Positions 1 to 5,800 of a DNA stretch of 10,435 nt are shown here, one piece after another (position 1 is the stretch's first letter; the number at the start of each line of letters is the position of its first letter). The translations under genes were made by a program, and so were the position numbers. The stretch spans positions 1 to 10,435 of the forward strand of contig JABEVH010000186.1 of NCBI GenBank assembly GCA_013043915.1, written 5' to 3'. The notes beneath the pieces were generated by a model that saw only the letters and a program-made list of their open reading frames with translations, was not told the origin of the DNA and made no database searches. The stretch comes from Pseudomonadales bacterium. GTDB lineage: Bacteria > Pseudomonadota > Gammaproteobacteria > Pseudomonadales > Moraxellaceae.

Positions 1-276
1 CATGTTCTTCACATAGTCAGCATGGCCAGGGCAGTCCACATGCGCATAGTGGCGCAGTGGTGATTCATATTCAACGTGAGCCGTATTAATCGTGATTCCA
101 CGCGCCTTTTCTTCAGGAGCCGAGTCAATCTGGTCATAGCCTCGCGCTTCACCACCAAACATACGTGAACACACGGTTGTGATCGCCGCCGTCAGCGTCG
201 TCTTGCCATGGTCGACGTGTCCAATCGTACCTACGTTCACATGCGGCTTGGTACGTTCAAATTTTGCCTTTGCCAT
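1..276 (-). CDS. tuf: Elongation factor Tu, N-terminal 92 residues (partial)
   Basis: EF-Tu is the GTPase that brings aminoacyl-tRNA to the ribosomal A site in the cytoplasm. The reading frame starts at ATG 276-274 (MAKAKFERTKPHVNVG) and is open to the left edge, ending at residue 92 in DYVKNM, so about three quarters of the roughly 395-residue protein is missing. Visible G-domain motifs are the P-loop GHVDHGKT at residues 19-26, switch I RGITI at 59-63 and the G3 motif DCPGH at 81-85. A purine-rich ribosome binding site (AGGGAG) lies about 8 nt before the ATG. The gene follows tRNA-Thr by 77 nt, the classic tRNA-linked tuf copy (tufB position), and is probably co-transcribed with the three tRNAs. 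Identification is essentially certain. Whether a second tuf copy exists elsewhere cannot be seen here. Confidence 0.98.
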   Translation of the reverse strand, partial: MAKAKFERTKPHVNVGTIGHVDHGKTTLTAAITTVCSRMFGGEARGYDQIDSAPEEKARGITINTAHVEYESPLRHYAHVDCPGHADYVKNM

Positions 277-321
277 TTCGACATCTCCCTTACGGCCTTT
301 ACGCCGACGCTTAAACCAACT

Positions 322-341
322 GACAGCAGTTTTCTGCTATC
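322..341 (-). other. Hairpin in the tRNA-Thr to tuf spacer
   Basis: Positions 322-329 and 334-341 form an 8-bp inverted repeat with a 4-nt loop, including one G-T wobble. Read on the transcribed minus strand it is GATAGCAG-AAAA-CTGCTGTC. It lies 12 nt after the tRNA-Thr CCA end and about 45 nt before the tuf start. No T tract follows on the minus strand, so it is not an obvious intrinsic terminator. A role as an RNase processing site separating the tRNAs from tuf mRNA, or as a 5' stabiliser, is inference. Confidence 0.45.
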
Positions 342-353
342 CATTATTTACTC

Positions 354-429
<76 letters not shown>

Positions 430-452
430 AATCCGTTTGCCCAATCCCATCA

Positions 453-526
453 TGGAGCGGGTGGCGGGAATCGAACCCGCACTATCAGCTTGGAAGGCTG
501 AAGTTCTACCACTAAACTACACCCGC
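453..526 (-). tRNA. tRNA-Gly (anticodon TCC)
   Basis: The 74-nt minus-strand gene starts GCGGGTG and ends with the complementary acceptor strand, discriminator T and encoded CCA. The anticodon stem CAGCC with loop TTCCAAG contains anticodon TCC, reading GGA/GGG glycine codons. The T loop is GTTCGATTC. It is the middle gene of the Tyr-Gly-Thr cluster, 23 nt upstream of tRNA-Thr. Confidence 0.97.
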
Positions 527-538
527 ATACCCCGAAAA

Positions 539-623
<85 letters not shown>

Positions 624-638
624 TGCGCGAGGGTGCAC

Positions 639-667
639 ATTTTGCGCATGGATTGCCTCCTTGTCAA
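639..667 (-). promoter_or_regulatory. Sigma-70-type promoter for the tRNA-tuf operon
   Basis: On the minus strand a perfect -35 box TTGACA (plus-strand 662-667) is followed by a 17-bp spacer and the -10-like hexamer CAAAAT (639-644), which matches 4 of 6 consensus bases. The start would fall near 631, just before the tRNA-Tyr 5' end at 623. The segment downstream of the -10 is GC-rich (GTGCACCCTCGCGC). A GC-rich discriminator is typical of stable-RNA promoters under stringent (ppGpp) control. That regulation is inferred from known promoters, not shown here. Confidence 0.75.
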
Positions 668-763
668 CTAGCCTCCTTATAAAGAAGGCACCTGGCTCGC
701 TTTTTTCTTCATATACGACCAAAATACTTTGATTATTTACGCCCTACGTTGGAGTTAGCGCCG

Positions 764-1345
764 TTGCATGACTTGTGGACTGATCTTACCTCGCATCCAG
801 CCGCAGCTCTTTTCGCGCTGCTATGTACTGGTCTTTTTCTATCGACCAAGCGTTTTCCCTGGTTGTTTTTCTGGCTGACGCTTCCTGCCACGCTGGCACA
901 TGAGTTCAGTCATTGGCTGATGGCACTCTTGTTAGGCGGCCAACCTCAACTTCCACGCTTGGGCCCACGTTCACAAGGCCAGCGCTGGGTACTGGGCAGC
1001 GTAAACTGTAAAAACCTTCATTTTTACAATGTCATTCCTATTGCTCTTGCACCTTTGCTCTGGCTACTGGCGCTCCCTTTCCTGCTTAAAGTGACCTCAT
1101 ATGGCTCACTGCACTTGAGTTTTTTTCTTGGGTCACTTGCAATCAGCCAATGCCTGCTTGCTGCTTGGCCTAGCCTAGAGGACTGGAAGCTGGCTTGGCG
1201 ATATGGCTGGCCTCTATGGGTTACCGGACTGGGAGTATTCATCATTTATCAGCTAGGGATACACCCCGGGAATTTTCACCATGACCTGTCCACCCTGCAC
1301 CTTGTATTCCGCCTTAATGAGATCAGGTATACCCACGCGGCGTGA
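764..1345 (+). CDS. Small membrane M50-type zinc metallopeptidase homologue
   Basis: A roughly 193-residue hydrophobic protein with several predicted membrane segments. A zinc-protease motif HEFSH sits at about residues 46-50, inside the sequence TLAHEFSHWL. A second conserved-looking element AAWPSLEDW (about 134-142) could supply the third metal ligand (Asp), as in M50 site-2 proteases. Known M50 members cleave substrates within the membrane; the substrate here is unknown. No ATG start fits. TTG at 764 is preceded by GGAG at 9 nt, while an in-frame TTG at 749 has no visible ribosome binding site, so 764 is preferred. It is transcribed away from the tRNA operon. Its last 93 bp overlap the 3' end of the opposite-strand gene at 1253-1735. 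Confidence is good for a metallopeptidase-like membrane protein and low for biological role. Confidence 0.75.
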   Translation: MHDLWTDLTSHPAAALFALLCTGLFLSTKRFPWLFFWLTLPATLAHEFSHWLMALLLGGQPQLPRLGPRSQGQRWVLGSVNCKNLHFYNVIPIALAPLLWLLALPFLLKVTSYGSLHLSFFLGSLAISQCLLAAWPSLEDWKLAWRYGWPLWVTGLGVFIIYQLGIHPGNFHHDLSTLHLVFRLNEIRYTHAA

Positions 1346-1735
1346 CTTACCATCGGCACCCCACACCCATCGCCTACCCGACGACTGCTCACATCCTAAT
1401 TCGCCGTCGCCCCGAATGACAAAGCTGGCGCAAGCCCCTCCCATACGAAACCAGCGCCCATCAGGCATGATGTAAACGTCATTAGCATAGGGCAACAGAA
1501 ACACAGAGCGCCGCCCTGAAGCAGACACCACAACGATCTTGACATGATGCCCCCCGGAAGGACCATCCACAATCTGCAAGCCATCCTCACTTGATCTATT
1601 ATCCACGATCACAACCCAGGTACCGTGATCATGGAATTTCCAACTCGACCACCAAAACGGAATCGAGGCGCCCACCAGGCCAGTCACCAGCAAAATACGA
1701 ACCAGGTAGAGATAAAGTACACGTCTAGCTACCAA
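1253..1735 (-). CDS. Hypothetical membrane-anchored protein, 160 aa
   Basis: I do not recognise this family. The N-terminus (about residues 5-30, RVLYLYLVRILLVTGLVGAS) is one basic-led hydrophobic segment that could be a signal anchor. The remainder is mostly beta-prone and polar with two cysteines (102 and 115), consistent with a domain outside the inner membrane; this is inference. The start is TTG at 1735-1733, with GAGG about 9 nt upstream. It overlaps the last 11 nt of rsuA, so translation is probably coupled to rsuA. It lies last in the minus-strand run grxD, peroxiredoxin, rsuA. The 3' end overlaps the convergent metallopeptidase gene by 93 bp, so one of the two genes may end differently in practice. 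Tight coupling and a full-length open frame argue that it is real. Confidence 0.65.
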   Translation of the reverse strand: MVARRVLYLYLVRILLVTGLVGASIPFWWSSWKFHDHGTWVVIVDNRSSEDGLQIVDGPSGGHHVKIVVVSASGRRSVFLLPYANDVYIMPDGRWFRMGGACASFVIRGDGELGCEQSSGRRWVWGADGKSRRVGIPDLIKAEYKVQGGQVMVKIPGVYP

Positions 1736-2420
1736 CGACGTGCACCTCGGCTTCGTCTAGCTCTCGCCACGACCCAACAGATAATGCCGCATCCAAACAT
1801 ATGCCTGCAACTTGCTCACGATGCAAGGCCTTGACATGATTACCGACGGCTGCGCACATTCGTCGCACCAAATGGTAACGCCCTTCATCCACGGTCATGC
1901 GTACTTCATGGCTATTCAGACATTCTACCGCCAGAGCACGCCCTGGCTGTTCATCGCCACGCAACGACACCCCCTGCAACCAGGCCTTTAGCATATCCTC
2001 CGTACAAGGCTGATCCAGGGTGATACGATAGACCTTGCTATGCACCCCGGGCTTACGCATGCGCTGCGACCAGGCACCGTCGGTGGTGAGCAAAAGCAAA
2101 CCCGTCGTCTCTTTATCCAGGCGACCAACGGGCATCAGGCCATCGCGCAACTCATCAGGCAAGCATGACATTACCGTGCCATACCCTCCATCTTGCGTCG
2201 ACGTGATCAGACCAGCAGGTTTATTTAGCATGTAATAGCGATGTTCTGCCGGCAGAATGAGCAACTCCCCATCCAGCTGAACCTCGTCACCCGACTGACA
2301 GGCAGCACCTGTGTCTTTTTGTCGGACCCCAGCCACCGAAACCCGCCCTGAGTGAACCACACGACGAGCCTGACTTCGCGTCAGGCCCGCCGCCAGCGCC
2401 AGGTACTTATCGAGGCGCAT
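1725..2420 (-). CDS. rsuA: 16S rRNA pseudouridine(516) synthase RsuA
   Basis: The 231-residue protein matches RsuA, which isomerises U516 of 16S rRNA to pseudouridine during small-subunit assembly. An S4 RNA-binding domain occupies roughly residues 1-58 (MRLDKYLALAAGLTRSQARR). The catalytic domain carries GRLDKETTGLLLLTTDG, with catalytic Asp at residue 102, the same number as I recall for the E. coli enzyme. Later motifs include SKVYRI and the C-terminal EGRYHLVRRMCAAVGNHV. ATG at 2420-2418 was chosen because family members start MRLDK and an AAGG lies 10 nt upstream. An in-frame GTG at 2426 would add only two residues. It follows the peroxiredoxin gene by 35 nt and overlaps the downstream hypothetical gene. 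RluE/RluB-type paralogues are less likely given the length and the S4 start. Confidence 0.92.
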   Translation of the reverse strand: MRLDKYLALAAGLTRSQARRVVHSGRVSVAGVRQKDTGAACQSGDEVQLDGELLILPAEHRYYMLNKPAGLITSTQDGGYGTVMSCLPDELRDGLMPVGRLDKETTGLLLLTTDGAWSQRMRKPGVHSKVYRITLDQPCTEDMLKAWLQGVSLRGDEQPGRALAVECLNSHEVRMTVDEGRYHLVRRMCAAVGNHVKALHREQVAGICLDAALSVGSWRELDEAEVHVVGS

Positions 2421-2455
2421 AACCACAGCGCCTTGGAAACTATTTGGCTTTAAAA

Positions 2456-3058
2456 TTACAATTTACCTGCATTTTCTGCCAGATACTTAGCGACGCCTTC
2501 AGGCGTAGCATCCATGCCTTTGTCACCTTTTTTCCAGTTGGCAGGGCAAACTTCGCCATGCTCTTCATGGAACTGTAAGGCATCCACCAAGCGGATTAAT
2601 TCATCCATATTGCGACCCAAGGGAAGGTCGTTAATGATTTGCGAACGCACCACACCCGCCTTATCAATGAGGAATGCACCGCGGAATGCTACGCCGCCTG
2701 CTGACTCAACATCATAGGCCTTGGCGATTTCATGGGTCACATCAGCAGCCAGTGTATAACGTACCTTGCCGATACCACCCGCATCTACCGGCGTATTGCG
2801 CCATGCGTTGTGGGTAAACTGAGAATCAATCGAAACCCCGATGACCTCGACATGACGAGCTTTAAAGTCATCGATCCGATGATCCAGCGCGATCAACTCG
2901 GATGGACACACAAAGGTAAAGTCCAGCGGATAAAAGAAAACCAGACCGTACTTACCCTTGATGGTACTGGCCAGATTGAAGCTATCAACAATCTCACCAT
3001 TACCCAACACCGCTGCCACTGTAAAATCAGGTGCTTGCTTGCCAACGAGAACTGCCAT
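2456..3058 (-). CDS. Typical 2-Cys peroxiredoxin (AhpC/Prx1 family)
   Basis: A 200-residue thiol peroxidase that reduces H2O2 and organic peroxides. The peroxidatic cysteine is Cys51 in DFTFVCPSE, with the family proline and threonine of PLDFTFVCP just before it. The resolving cysteine is Cys171 in HGEVCPANW. A GGIG element (94-97) corresponds to the GGLG loop of overoxidation-sensitive enzymes, but no C-terminal YF motif is seen; the protein ends KYLAENAGKL. The start ATG 3058-3056 has AAGGAG 8 nt upstream and gives MAVLVGKQAPDF, the usual N-terminus; an upstream in-frame GTG at 3067 is not needed. It lies 53 nt downstream of the Grx4 gene on the same strand, forming a thiol-redox pair. The physiological reductant is not indicated. 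Confidence 0.95.
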   Translation of the reverse strand: MAVLVGKQAPDFTVAAVLGNGEIVDSFNLASTIKGKYGLVFFYPLDFTFVCPSELIALDHRIDDFKARHVEVIGVSIDSQFTHNAWRNTPVDAGGIGKVRYTLAADVTHEIAKAYDVESAGGVAFRGAFLIDKAGVVRSQIINDLPLGRNMDELIRLVDALQFHEEHGEVCPANWKKGDKGMDATPEGVAKYLAENAGKL

Positions 3059-3111
3059 GAGCGCCACTCCTTAAGGTTGCATCAAAAAACCAGGAAATAT
3101 GTGTTCACTAC

Positions 3112-3444
3112 TTATACAGGATTGCGATGAGCTGCCGCCGCCCCTTTGACCAGAGGCTCAAGCTCACCTTTTTGAGCCATTTCCATCATGATGTCACAGC
3201 CGCCAACCAGCTCACCATTAACCCAGAGCTGAGGAAACGTGGGCCAGTTGGCAATACGCGGCAACGTACTCCTTATTTCAGGATTCTCTAGAATATTAAC
3301 AAAAGCAAATTTTTCACCGATACCGACCAATACTTCAGAAGCTCGTGCAGAAAAACCGCATGACGGGAATTCCGGCGTCCCTTTCATGAATAAAATAATC
3401 GGATTTTCAGCAATTTGCTGACGAATGACAGCTTCAATATCCAT
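3112..3444 (-). CDS. grxD: Monothiol glutaredoxin, Grx4 family
   Basis: A 110-residue CGFS-type glutaredoxin. Such proteins bind a [2Fe-2S] cluster with glutathione and act in Fe-S delivery and iron sensing rather than classical disulfide reduction. Active-site CGFS is at residues 29-32, preceded by Lys21 in FMKGTP (glutathione contact). WPTFPQ is at 67-72 with the cis-proline region, and the glutathione-binding GGCD at 81-84. Two adjacent ATGs exist at 3447 and 3444. AGGAGG lies only 2 nt before the first but 5 nt before the second, so 3444 was chosen; the difference is one Met. It is the first gene of the minus-strand run continuing to peroxiredoxin and rsuA. Identity is very secure. Confidence 0.96.
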   Translation of the reverse strand: MDIEAVIRQQIAENPIILFMKGTPEFPSCGFSARASEVLVGIGEKFAFVNILENPEIRSTLPRIANWPTFPQLWVNGELVGGCDIMMEMAQKGELEPLVKGAAAAHRNPV

Positions 3445-3520
3445 CATGGCCTCCTGTGGCCTTAGGCTTATATATATTGGAGTATTTTACTAGGTCTTTG
3501 CCGATGGCGAAACTGCTAAA

Positions 3521-3549
3521 TTGCTCCCTAGCCCTGTTTTAGCTATGAT
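3521..3549 (+). promoter_or_regulatory. Candidate sigma-70 promoter for argDF
   Basis: TATGAT (3544-3549) matches 5 of 6 bases of the -10 consensus. TTGCTC (3521-3526), 17 bp upstream, matches 3 of 6 of the -35. The predicted start near 3556 leaves a leader of about 44 nt to the argD ATG. I found no convincing ArgR operator pair around it. This is a consensus match only. Confidence 0.4.
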
Positions 3550-3599
3550 CTCCTTAAGTTGTTTCCGCTTGCAGCTTTAGACCAAGTTCGAGGCCCTTC

Positions 3600-4787
3600 A
3601 TGAATAATGCGTTAATGCCGACTTACATGCGGCAGCCTGTGGCTTTTCTTCGAGGAGCCGGGGTATGGCTCTATGATGAGTCTGGCCGAGCCTATCTGGA
3701 CGCCCTGGCAGGCATAGCTGTATGCGGCTTGGGGCATGCACACCCCGACGTAGCAGCGGCCCTGGCAGATCAGGCAGCAACGCTGATTCATACCTCAAAT
3801 CTGTACCGCATTCCTCTGCAGGAAGAGCTGGCCGCTTTGTTAACACAAATATCCGGCATGAATAACTGTTTTTTTGCCAACTCAGGCGCTGAAGCCAACG
3901 AAGGAGCACTCAAGCTGGCCAGGCTGCATGGACATAGCCGGGGCATCGCTCACCCGGCAGTCCTCGTTATGGACAACTCTTTTCATGGCCGTACCTTGGC
4001 TACGTTATCAGCTACCGGCAACGTTAAGGTACAAAAAGGTTTTGAGCCCCTGGTTGAAGGTTTTATCCACGTCCCCTTTGGTGACATCGAAGCGATCAAG
4101 GCTGCTGCGCTACACCATCCCAATATTACTGCCTTGCTGGTGGAACCCATACAAGGAGAAAGCGGTGTACGGCTTCCTCCTCAGGGACTACAAAGCTACC
4201 TAGACCAGATACGGGCGCTCTGTGATCAATATGACTGGCTGATGATGCTGGATGAAATTCAAACCGGCAACGCACGTACAGGCAAGTACTTTGCGTTTCA
4301 GTATAGCCATAGCTTACCCGATGTTGTGACCACAGCCGAAGGCTTGGGTAATGGCTTCCCCATCGCGGCTGTACTTGCTGCAGGAAAAGCTAAAGATCTT
4401 TTTCAACCCGGCATGCATGGAACCACCTACGGCGGAACGCCTTTGGCTTGTCGCGTTGCCTTGACAACCGTTCGGGCGCTTTTACAGGGACCCATGGAGA
4501 ATGCACACCTGCAAGGCATGGCCCTTAAAGAGGCATTTCATCAACGGTTAGGACACTTAGGCGTTGAGGTCACCGGTTTGGGACTCATGCTGGCACTGGT
4601 GTTACCCGTATCTGCATTGCCCCTGGTAGAGCGAGGCCGTGATGCCGGTGTACTTTTTGCTGTTTCCTCGGAAAACCGCATACGTCTTTTACCGCCGTTG
4701 ATTATTAGCACTGAAGAATGTGCTTTGTTGGTGGACCGCCTTTCTACGGTGGTCGAAAACTATTTGCGCGAGGTGGCCGGGGCATGA
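3600..4787 (+). CDS. argD: Acetylornithine aminotransferase ArgD homologue with Lys247Glu at the PLP site
   Basis: A 395-residue class-III (fold type I) PLP aminotransferase homologue. ArgD converts N-acetylglutamate semialdehyde to N-acetylornithine in arginine synthesis and often also acts in lysine/DAP synthesis. Family signatures are present: NSGAEANEGALKLAR (94-108, PLP phosphate region), SFHGRT (127-132), VEPIQGESG (181-189), LDEIQTG with the pyridine-binding Asp218, and HGTTYGG (273-279). The TTAxGLGNG motif at 244-252, however, has Glu247 (codon GAA, 4338-4340) where the Schiff-base lysine is expected. Ala225 (NARTG), Thr280 (GGTPLAC) and a GLMLALVL segment near 328-335 also depart from the usual consensus. 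The frame is otherwise intact. GAGG precedes the ATG by 6 nt, and the stop overlaps the argF start. The family call is certain; catalytic competence is doubtful unless base 4338 is wrong. Confidence 0.93.
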   Translation: MNNALMPTYMRQPVAFLRGAGVWLYDESGRAYLDALAGIAVCGLGHAHPDVAAALADQAATLIHTSNLYRIPLQEELAALLTQISGMNNCFFANSGAEANEGALKLARLHGHSRGIAHPAVLVMDNSFHGRTLATLSATGNVKVQKGFEPLVEGFIHVPFGDIEAIKAAALHHPNITALLVEPIQGESGVRLPPQGLQSYLDQIRALCDQYDWLMMLDEIQTGNARTGKYFAFQYSHSLPDVVTTAEGLGNGFPIAAVLAAGKAKDLFQPGMHGTTYGGTPLACRVALTTVRALLQGPMENAHLQGMALKEAFHQRLGHLGVEVTGLGLMLALVLPVSALPLVERGRDAGVLFAVSSENRIRLLPPLIISTEECALLVDRLSTVVENYLREVAGA

Positions 4788-5689
4788 CGGCTAGACATTT
4801 CCTAACCCTACTTGACCTAGAAGCTGATGAGCTTAAATCCCTGCTGTATCGAGCCATAGAGCTCAAGCGCATGCATCATGAGCGTGTCATTTATGAACCG
4901 CTCAAAGGCAGGGTCATGGGCATGATTTTTGAGAAATCCAGCACCCGCACCCGCGTGTCATTTGAAGCGGGCATGGCGCAGTTCGGCGGTCACGCCATAT
5001 TTTTATCACCACGCGATACCCAGCTAGGCCGCGGCGAGCCCATAGAAGACTCAGCGCGCGTTATCTCGCGTATGTGTGATGTGGTGATGATTCGCACATT
5101 TGAACATGCCATTGTAGAGAGATTTGCAGCCTGGTCTCGCGTACCCGTGATCAATGCTCTCACCGATGCTCATCATCCCTGTCAATTGTTAGCTGACCTG
5201 CAAACTTATCTTGAACTCCGGGGTGAACTTGCTGGCAAAACTTTTGCCTGGATAGGTGATGGCAACAATATGTGCAATTCCTATATCCATGCTGCCCATC
5301 GATTTGATTTTCAGCTCAAAATTGCCTGTCCCTATGGCTTTGAACCTGATCCAGCCCTGCTGACTCGCTTTCAGGCCCATGTTGAGCTCGTCAAGACAGC
5401 GGAGGAAGCGGCACGTGATGCTGACCTGATAGCCACAGATGTCTGGACATCCATGGGCCAGGAAAATGAAACCAGCGTAAGAAAAAGACGTTTTTCTGCC
5501 TATCAAATCAGCCCTAGGTTGATGGACCTTGCCCGACCCGATGCCCTTTTTATGCATTGCCTTCCTGCACACCGCGGAGAAGAAATCTCCGATGACATGC
5601 TCGATGACCCTCGCGCCGTTGTCTGGGATGAAGCAGAGAATCGCCTGCATGCACAAAAAGCGCTATTGGAGTTTCTGCTGGTTCCCTAA
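4784..5689 (+). CDS. argF: Ornithine carbamoyltransferase, anabolic
   Basis: A 301-residue cytoplasmic OTCase that makes citrulline from ornithine and carbamoyl phosphate. The carbamoyl-phosphate motif STRTR is at residues 53-57, SPRDTQLGRGEP at 75-86, HPCQ at 131-134, an Asp-rich ornithine loop around DVWTSMGQE (219-227), and the catalytic Cys in HCLPAHRGEE (258-267). The length of about 300 is that of the short anabolic ArgF type rather than the roughly 335-residue catabolic ArcB. The start ATG 4784 overlaps the argD stop as ATGA, with GAGG about 10 nt upstream. It gives MTARHFLTLLD, which resembles pseudomonad ArgF as I recall it. The upstream open frame to 4718 lies within argD and is not needed. 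It is translationally coupled to argD. All key residues look intact, in contrast to argD. Confidence 0.96.
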   Translation: MTARHFLTLLDLEADELKSLLYRAIELKRMHHERVIYEPLKGRVMGMIFEKSSTRTRVSFEAGMAQFGGHAIFLSPRDTQLGRGEPIEDSARVISRMCDVVMIRTFEHAIVERFAAWSRVPVINALTDAHHPCQLLADLQTYLELRGELAGKTFAWIGDGNNMCNSYIHAAHRFDFQLKIACPYGFEPDPALLTRFQAHVELVKTAEEAARDADLIATDVWTSMGQENETSVRKRRFSAYQISPRLMDLARPDALFMHCLPAHRGEEISDDMLDDPRAVVWDEAENRLHAQKALLEFLLVP

Positions 5690-5781
5690 CCCATACTTAC
5701 CTCTGAACCGATTGGAAGCTATCGAAGTTCCTGTAAGGACGGCAAGCGAGGGGATTCTGGCCGATATTGGTTGATAGGGAA

Positions 5782-5796
5782 TGCATGGTCCGTGCA
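5782..5796. repeat. Small imperfect inverted repeat between convergent genes
   Basis: TGCATGGTCCGTGCA can form a 6-bp stem (one G-T wobble) with a 3-nt loop in the 111-bp gap between argF and the convergent MFS gene. It is followed by AAAAA on the plus strand, so the T run precedes the stem on the minus strand and it does not look like a standard terminator for either gene. The rest of the gap shows nothing recognisable. Confidence 0.25.
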
Positions 5797-5800
5797 AAAA

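Noticed and set aside
624..723. Possible fourth tRNA upstream of tRNA-Tyr, as in E. coli thrU
   Set aside because: No T-loop or acceptor pairing is present; the segment instead holds the operon promoter.
3462..3480. TATATATA stretch upstream of grxD as a -10 element
   Set aside because: No acceptable -35 hexamer at 16-18 bp could be found on the minus strand; AT-richness alone is not enough.
3596..3609. TGAATAAT at the argD start as an ArgR box half-site
   Set aside because: There is only one partial half-site, it lies within the start codon region, and no second half is in register.
3598..3909. 103-codon minus-strand frame inside argD
   Set aside because: It is antisense to an unambiguous aminotransferase coding region and its translation has no recognisable features.
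5189..5656. 155-codon minus-strand frame inside argF
   Set aside because: It is a shadow of argF, whose catalytic motifs are all present on the plus strand; no ribosome binding site or family resemblance was seen.
5690..5800. Bidirectional terminator between argF and the MFS gene
   Set aside because: The only small hairpin (5782-5796) has its A/T run on the wrong side for either direction.
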